From positions 11,012,964 through 11,076,963 of the forward strand of contig OX465104.1 of assembly GCA_949987565.1 (NCBI GenBank): 64,000 nt of DNA, written 5' to 3'. Of this stretch, positions 10,692-20,878 are shown piece after piece (position 1 is the first letter of the stretch; every line of letters starts with the position of its first letter). Both the position numbers and the translations under genes were made by a program. The notes under the pieces were generated by a model. The model had not been told where the DNA came from. It saw nothing but the letters and a program-made list of their open reading frames with translations, and did not search any database. This stretch comes from Luidia sarsii (taxonomy: Eukaryota; Echinodermata; Asteroidea; Paxillosida; Luidiidae).

Positions 10692-10927
10692 GGCCCTTTT
10701 CCAAAACCCGGCTCATCCTCAGGCTTCGCCTCCAGTTCTTTCATCCATTTCAAATACAAGGCACGAAACCAGGAAGTTTGGACACCATTTTTGAACATTT
10801 TACTGCGTTTTGAAAAGGAGACCAAAGCTTCAACTTCAACAAAGAACTCCAACCTGTGTTTTCAGCTTTGGGATAATAGAGACGAAGCCGGAGCCGGAGC
10901 CTAAGCCGGGTTTTGGAAAACAGGGCC
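10692..10927. mobile_element. M3 MITE (236 bp)
   Basis: The left end GGCCCTTTTCCAAAACCCGG is mirrored at the right by CCGGGTTTTGGAAAACAGGG plus CC, giving about 24-bp imperfect terminal inverted repeats. Subterminal GGCTTAGGCTCCGGCTCCGG-type sequence is shared with 16818-17076. No frame inside. Confidence 0.88.
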
Positions 10928-11534
10928 TAGGGGAGGGGAAGGGGGAGAGCAGGCTGGAAGGGAGAAGTCCTCGGTGATTTATCGGCCAGGTGGTTTCAGT
11001 TCTGTTGGCGGAACTGCCACGCCGACTCTCTTGCCACGCCGCTCCCCCCGTGTCCCGTTTCAGCCATGGCGGGGGAGGGGGGGGGGAGATCGTTGCGTGC
11101 TTGGAGTCACCAACCCACGCCACTGCCCGGGGGAGGGGGAGCAGAGAGGGTGAGGGTGAGGGTGAGTGGGTTGGAACTATGATTGGGGATGGAGGATCGA
11201 CAACGGGCCGTGGCAGTTGAGTTGAAAAACGGGGGGAAATGATCACAAAATGAGCTTTCTATCAATGTTAGGCTTATCTCTTTTCCCAGATCGCTTCAAG
11301 TTCAAGGTGCCTGCAACATCAGTCATGGTGAACACCAATGTTTATATACGAGTATAGGTCTTGATCCTGTCTGACGTGTTGTTTGGCAATAGTGCCCGGT
11401 GCTTCTACGCGATTTCCGGTTTCAAGGATGGGATGGGGGCCGGAACACCTCATCGAATTACATTCCCACCGACGAGCCCCGTTACAAATCTTCTTGTTTA
11501 CGTTCCAATTGAAAGTAGGCCTACATTAGGACCA
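10928..11534. other. GC-rich unique sequence, no gene recognised
   Basis: GC rich with G-runs (11071-11089) and a short GGTGAG triplicate at about 11149-11164. Frames on both strands are low complexity. Confidence 0.4.
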
Positions 11535-12240
11535 TTATACCTTCACCACCATTACCACCGCCACAACTGCTACCACCGGTCCATCACCACCGCCACCACC
11601 ACCACTGTCACAACAGCCACCACCACTACCATCGCCACAACCGCCATCACCATTTACCACCGCCACAACCGCTACCAGCGGTCCATCCCATCACCATCAC
11701 CACCACCATCACCACCACTCTAACAACCACCACCACCACTACCATCGCCACAACCGCCATCACCATTACCACCGCCACAACCGCTACCAGCGGTCCATCC
11801 CATTACCATCACCATCACCACCACCACCACTATCACAACCGCCACCACCACTACCATCGCCACAACCGCCATCACCATTACCACCGCCACAACCGCTACC
11901 AGCGGTCCATCCCATTACCATCACCATCACCACCACCACCACTATCACAACCGCCACCACCACTACCATCGCCACAACCGCCATCACCATTTACCACCGC
12001 TACCACCGGTCCATCCCATTACCACTATCACAACCGCCACCACCACTACCATCGCCACAACCGCCATCACCATTTACCACCGCCACAACCGCTACCATCC
12101 CATCACCATCACCACCACCATCACCACCACTATCACAACCGCCACCTCCACTACCATCGCCACAACCGCCACCACCATCACACCACCACCGCCATCGTCG
12201 TTACCGTCACCACCTTCACGACTATCACCACCGCCACCAG
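11535..12240. repeat. CCA-rich minisatellite, about 111-bp higher period
   Basis: ACC/CCA/CAC triplet-rich DNA with a longer period: AGCGGTCCATCCCAT recurs at about 11678, 11789 and 11901, and a related form lacking the AG at 12007. Units share CCACCGCCACAACCGCTACC and CCATCGCCACAACCGCCATC. Frames give Thr/His-rich or Gly/Val-rich products; I regard these as repeat artefacts. Confidence 0.92.
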
Positions 12241-13764
12241 AAATGATAAGGCGCTTCTACGGGATGCGCCACTCTATCCACGCCCTCCTATTTTGTACTA
12301 CTGTAGGGGTGACTCGGTAGAATCGGTCTCTCCGTGCGGGTCTCCGCTGTCTCCTCCTGGCTCCATTGTCAGGTACAGTGCCCGGAGGCGCTGCTGCCCG
12401 GAGTCGTGATGAGTGTCAGTGGACGCCCCCTTCTGTACCTCCCGAAACCCATGACTTTATTATGATTAATTAAGACGAAGTAGCTAATGTTGGAACACTA
12501 TTAGTTGCCCCAAGGTAACCCCAACACACGTAAAGCGTCGACGAATGAGAAACACACAGCGGACAACGGAGAAAGAAGCCGTAGACAATGGCCTTGGTCT
12601 TGACTTCAACTTCAACTTCCAGAGCGCGGGTTCCAGGGAACGTGTGTCTAGCGTAATATTGATTTGCAGCTATGAAAAAAGGTGGATTTTTCGTCTTGAG
12701 TACACGACTTGAACACTTCATTACACTAACCCGCTATACCACTATCACCATCGCCATCACCACCATTCAATGAAAACAAATGAAAGACAAAGTAACAGTG
12801 ACTTGATGTCCTCTGTCTATGCTGTCATTGGACATCCTCTTATCGTTGCCCTTGTGTAATCCGTTTCTCTACACTGGTGTTCTGTTTCCATCACATACCC
12901 ATAAAAACGCAGCTTCTTAGCTATGGACCTTAAAACTTATGAAAGCCGCACCTACCGCCTGAAATGTGATCGAATGGCCCAGGGAACCAGAAATACGTCG
13001 ACAGCTATCGCCGAGCCTTTCTGGTTTGCCCTACCTCGGCATCCCGTATTATACCGACCGGCCTTTTGGTGTAATAATCGGCCGCCCTCATCACCGTCCC
13101 TCATCGGTGCGGCGGGGGGCCTGGGGAGGGGTGGAGGGAGGGGGGTTACTTTAGGTAGAGAGGGAAGGGAGTTGACTGGTTGAGAGGGGACCGTCGAGGG
13201 AGTCCCCACGGCATCGCGTGCCAGCGCGCTATACGCCACTGGCGTGAAGGCCGGAACCAGGCTGGCGGGAAAGCTGAGAACAATTAAAACCACACGCCCA
13301 GCCCCCTATAGCTCGATGATGTCTGGCTGCGGCCGCATTACCAACGAGAGAACAAAAAACCGCTTGCCACATTAATTTATACGGACCATGAACATGTACA
13401 ACATGCACAACCATCTGACATGCAGACCGTCCCACTAGGACCAATGTCGTTCAACCCGAGCCGCACCCTTAGATTTGGAACAAAGCCGTGCACGAACATT
13501 TACCATTAAACCCTCGTCTTACCTAGTGGGAGGTCTTTAAAGGTGTGGTAGAGGTACACCAGTTGGGCTTCTCCATCAACTGACAGAATCCCAGTTCTCG
13601 TGTGCCCCTTTTGCCGACTTCGAACCCATCCCTTTTCGGCGGAACATACTGTACATGTCACAAGAAAAGGGAAACGAGAAAGGGAGTGGGTATCGGATGG
13701 GAACATAGGTATAGGCACGATGAAAAAACCAACAAATCTAATGGAGTTCAAGAAACTAAAATCT
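12241..13764. other. Unique sequence, no gene recognised
   Basis: Mostly ordinary sequence with a GC-rich patch (13080-13150) containing G-runs. Several frames under 115 codons on both strands have no recognisable motif. Confidence 0.4.
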
Positions 13765-14003
13765 AACAATGAAGTATTACAAAGATGTTGAAAGCTGCAC
13801 GCTGACTAGAAATATAATGACCCGAAAACATTTCAACGCCTGACTTTCGATCATCGGAAGAACTATGGGAAACGTCAGGCCCTATGACCTTTATAAAATT
13901 GAAATTCACGACAGGCAACAGCAATTCGTCATTTTTAAAAAGAAATGAAACAGTGCAATGCAAAGCAATGCAAAGCAATGCAATACAATGCAATGCAGTG
14001 CAA
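13765..14003. repeat. Degenerate R1 copy followed by (CAATG)n-like array
   Basis: 13765-13893 carries R1 body traces (TGTTGAAAGCTGCACGCTGA) and core pieces in both directions (GCCTGACTTTCGATCATCGG and AAACGTCAGGCCCTATGACC). 13950-14003 is a short array of CAATG/CAAAG pentamers. Confidence 0.7.
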
Positions 14004-15626
14004 CGTCCGTCGTATAATGAGAATGTAATGTATGGTTAAGGTACAGCAATGATTCCCTGGGCGCAACGTGGAACACATGACTTTTTTTCTGTTTTCATGG
14101 AATTCACGGGTGTTTAGGTTTGTTGAGATAATTCATCGCTGGATAGCTTCAGGTTTGTCAACGACAGATTTAGTTCATCAAAATGTTGAATACCCCCCGC
14201 CCCCGCCCCACGACTGAGATAAAACAGCCATAACATACTTTCGTAAATAAGGGCGTCAACTGGTTCTGGTTGTGGTGTGTGGGGGCATTTTCGAGGGAAC
14301 GAAGTGACCGAGACCGAGGCGAAGGGTGTGGGAAGGTGGTGCCCCCTCCCACGATATAGAGCGAGCTTTCTTCATTTTCCTGCTTGTAATCATGCCATTT
14401 AGTGCATATTTATGGCAAATCTTATCAACTTCAGAGGCTTTTCCTGAGTAAAAATGGGTAGGCCTTGCCTATTTTTGATGTTTTTTCCTTATCTGTTTTT
14501 TTTTTGGTGTCTTTCATCCTTTTGATTCCCCAAAAAAGTGTGTGTGGGAGACAAAATCATATGATGTATCCCCACTTTTGAAAGTGTGTGTGGAGGGCTA
14601 GGGGGAGGTCATCGCCACCACCGTCCCCGACTGTTGAAGCCCATGTTCGTAAAAGGTACACATTATTATGGTGGCGGTAGAAAAGGTGTAATCACGCCAA
14701 ACGATTGCACATGGGTAGTGCAGCTATCAGCCCCCTGCAACGAATGAAGCTGTACCAGTATAGAGCCGAATTATTTTGCGATGGTTGTTCAATGGCAATT
14801 AAGCCTGGGAGGAAGGGTTGCAACTCATATCCCCTGCCGTAATGCCATTACAGCTCGTCGCTGCAGACTGGGGCTAGATTCAGTGTCCTTCTCGTTCAGA
14901 ATCTCGCACATTGCGACCCGTATCTAACCAGAGAAAATAACATCGAATCCAAAGGTGCGCCCACACACAGCAAAAAAATCGAAAAGGGAATCGCGATTCC
15001 AAAACCGATCACAATCGGTCCCGTCAGAATGACCCCACTTCTCAACCTCCCCAACCCTCGCAGAAAGTTTTAGGCTCCACTCGACACTGTTGTAACGGAC
15101 CTAACAGCGCAACGAACGATAAAAAAAAACTCCACCGCCAACAATCTAGATCTGTAGGAATTTAAGGAATGCTCCATTCGCAAGAAAGTAAGCCCAAAAT
15201 ATAAACATGACGTGCGTGAAATCGTAAACATTCGTTGACATTTGCCAGAGTCGGGCATAAACCACAGAACTAAGGGCGCGTCGGAAGGAAGGAGATATAG
15301 GCTACGGCGATGGGAAACTTTAATCGTAGATGATTGAGCGATCGATTATTCCACGATGCCAGGGACAGTGTACCAAGGGAAGGCATGCAGACAAAAAGGG
15401 ATCAAGTTTAAAGACAAAGGCAGTAGACGAACAGACAGACAGATAGTGGAAATGCTATTGAGTGATGCCGTGACGCGCGTGTGTACTATGCGAGAAATCG
15501 GAGAGGTGTAAAACGTGTTGGTGTACCATTGCCAAAGATCAGGACACTTTCGTTTCTACAAAGGCATAGGTGACCGATCTTGCTTTCATGCTGTGTGGCA
15601 CTTCATCGTACCCAAACATAATGGAC
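14004..15626. other. Unique sequence, no gene recognised
   Basis: No element or gene recognised. A 14-bp perfect palindrome GGAATCGCGATTCC lies near 14988. Longest frames are near 60 codons. Confidence 0.4.
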
Positions 15627-15948
15627 CACTCGACTGGACCCAAAATGAAACTTGAATCAATATTCCTCTAACTCACAGACAGGGGGCAAGAACTTGAGGC
15701 CACGAAGTCGTACATGGAACTATTGTATTGCAAAGTGTTTGCAGAAGAAACATGGGATGGCGTGAGATGTAAAAAAGAAAAATCTCTCGAGTTAGGACTT
15801 TCACGTATAAACAACCGTTACTTGAGGAAATGGTACCTTAGGCCATGATTTCCAAAATCTAGATCAGGGGCTTTGTACGTTGAGGACATCCCATCAGAAA
15901 ACTTCATCCAAACTTCATTAACATTTTGGTCAATTAAGTCAGTGAGCA
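15627..15948. repeat. Dispersed repeat D3, copy 1 (SINE-body related)
   Basis: Highly similar to 18995-19393, including a long near-identical central stretch with GAAGAAACATGGGATGGCGT, AAAAATCTCTCGAGTTAGGA and TTGGTCAATTAAGTCA. It lacks the roughly 68-base segment present in the other copy (about 19291-19350) and has no tRNA-like head, so it is either a truncated copy of the SINE at 18995-19600 or the older host repeat. Confidence 0.9.
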
Positions 15949-16817
15949 CACCCTTCCAGATAGTCTTATGGGTCTCAACGCATTAGAAAAGAGTGTAATA
16001 TACTGGTACTGCTTTTAAAACCCACACTTCTTATACATTTCGATCCTAGGATCGAAATATCAGGATTTGCATTTGGGTTTGTAACATAAAAACTTGCACC
16101 ACTTGTATGACTTTAGACACACATAAATTAAAAAAATTATCTAATGGAGCTTATTATAATAATGTCATACGTCATGTTCTCAAAAAGCACACAGGAACAT
16201 CCAATAATGTGGAATACACTACACACGATATTACAATGAGTAATATGATTTAAGTGACTTGTCAAAGCGTCACAAAACACCAGTGAGATAACGAGGAATG
16301 ACAGTTTAAAAAAAAGGGGTGGATGAAGCACAGATACACGAGCCAAGAGCCATATCGGGAGGAGGTGTGTGTGATGTGGCACCACCAAAAGCCGTCTTTT
16401 TTGGTAGAAAGGTTTTTTTTCTTTCTCTCGAAGAGCTAGGCCTACGCCACGGGCGGGTCTGGGCCGGGATTAGGGCGGTCTGCCCGGCCGGCCCAGACCC
16501 ACAGACTCCGGGGCCCCATGCAGACACCGCTCGGGGACAATACGTCTGGGATGGTGTCACAACCATCAATTGAAATGGAGACAGACATAGGCTTATACAT
16601 TATTATACAGAAAAAAAAATGGAGCTTTGGTTTGAAGCACTTAATCACTGATCCCTGTATACACCAACAGATAAGGGGAGTTGGCTGCTTGCGTTAGAGT
16701 AGCCCCCCTCCTGTTCATCGTTTCTTGTCAGTCTCGTTCCCAGGGTGTGTGGTAGTCTCCTCGCTCATAATTAATGCAGGGGAGAATGGTCAAACATGGC
16801 GGCTGCCCTGGACGTCA
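15949..16817. other. Unique sequence, no gene recognised
   Basis: 16040-16065 has a short R1-like trace around CGATCCTAGGATCGAAAT, itself a palindrome. 16430-16530 is GC rich. Frames near 16306-16573 overlap on both strands with no known motif. Confidence 0.4.
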
Positions 16818-17076
16818 GGGCCCTTTTCCAAAACCCGGCTTAGGCTTCGGCTCCGGCTTCGGCTCCGGCTTCGTCTATGTTATCCAAAAGCTGAAAAACA
16901 CAGGTTGGAGTTCTCTGTTGAAGTTGAAGCTTTGGATTCTTTTTTCAAAAATGCAGTGTAACGTTAAAAACAAAAGCCAAAGGCCTCCCGTTTTCATACT
17001 TTGTACTTTAAAATGAACGAAAGAACTAGAGACAAAGCCGGAGCCTGAGCCTAAGCCGGGTTTTGGAGAAGGGCCC
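16818..17076. mobile_element. M3 MITE (259 bp)
   Basis: Left GGGCCCTTTTCCAAAACCCG pairs with right CGGGTTTTGGAGAAGGGCCC, followed inward by complementary GGCTTAGGCTTCGGCTCCGG and CCGGAGCCTGAGCCTAAGCC. The outer inverted arm is over 40 bases with few mismatches. The left arm contains a threefold CGGCTTCGGCTC slip repeat, which generates an Arg-Leu repeat frame that is not a gene. Confidence 0.92.
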
Positions 17077-17559
17077 AGGTCGCTTGTGCAGCGCGTATAT
17101 TGGACGATGCTCTCTCTCCCGATTTAAAAAGCGGATGCCCAAATTCCGACCATTCCACATTTGAGAAATTATTTCTTACTCATCAGGAAGTTTGTAATGT
17201 ATCATTATCAGACATTCCGTGAAATTCGAGCGTTGAAAATCTGTCGTTTTCGAGAAAAGAGGAAATTGGTTGAATTTCCGACGATCGCTCCACGGAGTTT
17301 AAAAACAGGGAGTTGGTTAATAACACTGATGTAGAAATTGATACATCATCGAGGAACTGGTCGTGTGCATGCATTTAAACGCCAGCTGCAAGGGAGCGTG
17401 TTGTAAGTAAGCCAATTGCCCGATGCCAAAGATTAACTTAGATTAGGAGACGCGGCATCCGGTGTCAACATTATTTTGGAAGGAAAAAAAGAAAATGACT
17501 TCATGCACATCGCTATGACTCAGTCTGCGTGCACACGTCCAGAGGATTCCCCACCATCT
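17077..17559. other. Unique sequence, no gene seen
   Basis: No repeat family, promoter or convincing frame seen. Confidence 0.4.
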
Positions 17560-18515
17560 CTCTCTCTCTGATTGTTTTCCGTTTGTGTCTGTCTTTCCGT
17601 TTGTCGTTCTTCGTGTGTGTTTGCCTGTCTGTGCCTGTCTCCTCCAGGGCCTCCCTCCGCATCTATCTCCACTCTCTAGCTCTCCCTTGCCCTCCCTCTC
17701 CCTCCCCTCTCCTCTTTCCTCGATCCTGAGTCCTCACTCATTCTCCCTCCCTGCCATCCCTCTCTCCTCTCCTCCCTCCCTCTCTCTCGCTCTCTCTCCA
17801 CCTCTCTCCCTCCCTCCCTTCGCCACTGTCTCCCCTCTCCCTCCCTCGCTCTCCCTTTCTCTCCCTCCGCTCCCTGTCTTCCTCTCACTCACTCTCCCTC
17901 CCTCCCATCCCTCCTCTCCTCCCCTCCCTCGCTCTCGCTCTCGCTCTCCCTCTCTTTCTCCCTCCCTCCCTTCGCCTCTCTCTCCCCTGTCTCTCCCCTC
18001 TCTCTCCCTCCCCTTCCTCTCACTCAATCTCCCTCCCTCCCATCCCTCTCTCCTCTCCTCCCTCCCTCGCTCTCGCTCTCCCTCTACCTCTCCCTCTCCC
18101 TCCCTCCACCTCACTCCCCTCTCCATCCCTCTCTCTCTCCCCTCCCCTCTCCCTCCCTTTTTTCTCCATCCCTCTCTCCCGCTGTGTCCCTCTCACTCAC
18201 TCTTTCTCCCTCTCATCCGTCTCTCCTCTCCTCCTTCCCTCTCGCTTTCTCCACCCCTCTGTCTCTCTCCTCTCTCCCCTTCATACATTCTCCCTCATTT
18301 GAACGAGACTCTCCCCCTCCCCTCTCCCTCCCTTTCTCTCCATCCCTCTCTCCCCCTGTGTCCCTCTCACACACTCTCTCCCTCCCATCCCTCTCTCCTC
18401 TCCTCCCTCCCTCTCGCTTTCTCCACCTCTCTCTGTCTCTCTCCTCTCAAACATTCTACCCCATTTGAACGAGACTCCCCCCCCCTCCTCTCTCTTCTCC
18501 CCGTCCTATCTCTAT
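17560..18515. repeat. CT-rich tract with embedded duplication
   Basis: About 950 bases of CT-rich sequence. Within it, blocks with CTCATTTGAACGAGACTC (about 18294 and 18460) and CCCTGTGTCCCTCTCAC/GCTGTGTCCCTCTCAC show a duplicated segment of about 165 bases rather than pure simple sequence. The 333-codon Ser/Pro/Leu frame is an artefact. Confidence 0.92.
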
Positions 18516-18994
18516 TCACACAAGTCCCCAGCCAGGAAGAGAGGGGAGGGCTATCAGCGTGCTATAGGACCGGCGGGACTGGGTGAGGGGGGCTTCAAAG
18601 CCCCCCTCCCCACCACCGCCACCCCCGTGTGCGTGCAACCCCCGTCCCCCAACGCTCAACGCTCCTTCCGCTGACCGTGGCCGGGTTCGGAAATTGTTCA
18701 TTAGTTTTAAATGCCGAAAAGAGGAAAGGGAAGGGGGTGGCGGTATAGGGGAGGATGAGGGAGGGGGGCTGGTGATGGTAAAGCGGCAGACGGGGTTTGC
18801 TCTGATAATATCACCCACTCGGGGCTACTGGGAAGCTCTGTACCCCCACCCCCTCATCACGATAATGACAAACAATGGGCTTCGCTGCCGTGTCTCACAC
18901 CATTGCGAACCTGATATATATTTTTTTTTTTGGGGGGGGGGGGGCTGCACGGCTGCAGCAGGTGTGGTAGTCTTCCTCCCCCGTCCGTTTTCCG
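18516..18994. other. Unique sequence with T/G homopolymer junction
   Basis: No gene recognised. A run of T directly joined to a run of G lies at 18920-18944. Confidence 0.5.
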
Positions 18995-19600
18995 GCACTC
19001 ACTCGACCCAAAATGGAACTTGAATCAATATTCATCTAACTCTAAGACGGGGGCAGAGTCGGCAGACCTTGAGGCCACAAAGTCGTAGGCCTACATGGAC
19101 TGACTACCGGTACTGTATTTTAAACTGTTTGCAGAAGAAACATGGGATGGCGTGAGATGTAAAAAAGAAAAATCTCTCGAGTTAGGACTTCCACGTATAT
19201 AGCCAACCGTTACTTGAAGAAATGGTACCTTGGGCCCTGATTTCCAAAATCTATATCAGAGGCTTTGTACGCTGAAGACACCCCATCAGAAAATGAAAGG
19301 TAGGAATTCAACCTTTGAGCGTGGTCCCGAGGGGACCAAGGGATCAGGCCCCTCCAAACTTCATTAACATTTTGGTCAATTAAGTCATTGAGCATTTTGA
19401 AACATTTTGTGCGTTTTACTTTGTGAGAAAATAAAGACATTTCGTGAAAATGGCAAAGTGAATCTGACAGCATAATTATCACATGATTGGGAAAGACCTC
19501 ACTGAATGAAATTTGACAGGGATTTGAACCGGAGACCACTGGCTTAAGGTACACCAGAGCTCTGACCCATCTGAGCTATCCAGCCTTTATATAGATGACA
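18995..19600 (-). mobile_element. tRNA-derived SINE-like element
   Basis: On the minus strand, a tRNA-like head carries A box TAGCTCAGATGG (19567-19578) and B box GGTTCAAATCC (19520-19530), the internal RNA polymerase III promoter. The flanking arms do not pair into an acceptor stem and there is no proper anticodon arm, so it is not a functional tRNA gene. The D3 repeat (18995-19393) lies downstream in its direction and may be its body. The head resembles the one at 41431-41493, including an upstream GACTATTTGG/GACTATTGGG block. Confidence 0.75.
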
Positions 19601-20391
19601 GCCTTTCCAAATAGTCGAAAAAAGGGTAATTCGAAGGTAAAGGGACAAACAAATCGGGATAATAACTTCATCCTCTGCAGCTTCCGATCCGGTATACACG
19701 CCCGAAGAAGAAGAACAAAACAAATCGACGACCAAGGACGGTCCAGTAATCCGGTAATCCCCAGGGTGCTCGCGGGAGACCCCTGCCGGACACGCAATCG
19801 CGGGGCGGCGAAGGAGCCCCCCCCCTTTCTCAGATTACCACACCGCGTACACAATTGTACGTAATATACACATTCTGTATACGTGCGAGTGGGGAAGAAG
19901 GGTCGGGCCCCGGGGGTCGTGCACGGTGATTCACGGGCTAGAAGCCGACCGGCCCATGAGATGTTCGAAGGAATCACGGGGCAGCGCCTCGGACAAGGCC
20001 GGCCACTTTCACTGCACGAGTGACAGCCTCCCCCCATGCACCCCTCCTCCTCCTCCATAACCTCCTACCCCCCTCTCCTCCTTCGCATCCCCATCCTTGA
20101 ATATATCTCCCTTTTTTCCCCCGAAAGCGCGAAGTGCTCTGCGGAATCAATTTATGACTGCGGCTTTTCAAAACAGCTGACTGCGACGGCTTCTTACGAG
20201 GCGCGCACTGATCAAAACCTGACTCAGGGGGTGCGCGCTTTCGGGCCGTCCAAGTCCAGACCACGCAGGTTTCCTTCGGGACCATGGGAAGCCAATGGAA
20301 TAGTGAATCAAACTTGCAAACAAACCGTTCGTATAGACATCATGTTTCAGACGTAGTGGACGTGGACAAGGCGGGAGGGACAACTTAGCCC
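19601..20391. other. Unique sequence, GC-rich patches, no gene recognised
   Basis: Overlapping frames of up to 160 codons (minus, 19576-20058) show no recognisable domain. GC rich near 19790-20000. Confidence 0.4.
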
Positions 20392-20878
20392 GGTGTAACG
20401 GTCGGATCCGGGTGCGATTATTTTTTCCCGTACCACTAACGCGTTAAGTTGGCCCCTTAATTGCAATTGTGCGACTTGAATGAAGACCAACGCGATTTCC
20501 GCGGCTCGTTGCCAACTCGCCCACTAGTCTACTTACTTGCCCCTTGCCAACTCGCCCACTAGTCTACTTGACAATAGCCAACTCGCCCACTAGTCTACTT
20601 GCCCCTTGCCAACTCGCCCACTATAGTCTTCTTGCCCCTAGTCAACTCGCCCACTAGTCTACCTGCCCCTTGCCAACTCGCCCACTAGTCTACTTGCCCC
20701 TAGCAAACTCGCCCACAAGTATGCTTGCCCCTATAGCCAACTCGCCCACAGGTCTACTTGCCTCTTGCCAACGAGCCGCGGAAATCGTACAATTGCATTT
20801 AAGGGGCCAACCTGACGCGTTAGTGGTGCGAACAAAAAAATCGCGATCCGGGTCCCTCGTCAGATGAGACCGTTACCA
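20392..20878. mobile_element. Fold-back element with a private internal minisatellite
   Basis: Imperfect inverted arms of about 110 bases: the left (20395-20513) contains GTAACGGTC, ACCACTAACGCGTTAAGTTG, GCCCCTTAATTGCAATTGTG and GATTTCCGCGGCTCGTTG; the right (20767-20878) carries their reverse complements. Each arm has a private insertion of about 18-20 bases. The centre is not a transposase gene but a minisatellite (separate entry). This resembles fold-back elements, defined by long inverted arms with repeats. No target duplication is identified. Confidence 0.88.
20511..20775. repeat. About 30-bp minisatellite inside the fold-back element
   Basis: Nine imperfect units of about 29-32 bases, each with CCAACTCGCCCACTAGTCTA then CTTGCCCCTTG or a variant. 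Unit boundaries meet the inverted arms directly, since the arms end in CTCGTTGCCAA and the units begin GCCAACTCG, suggesting the array grew from the arm tips. Confidence 0.93.

Noticed and set aside
19519..19582. Functional tRNA gene
   Set aside because: A and B boxes are present, but no acceptor-stem pairing or standard anticodon arm; better explained as a SINE head. The same applies at 41431-41493.
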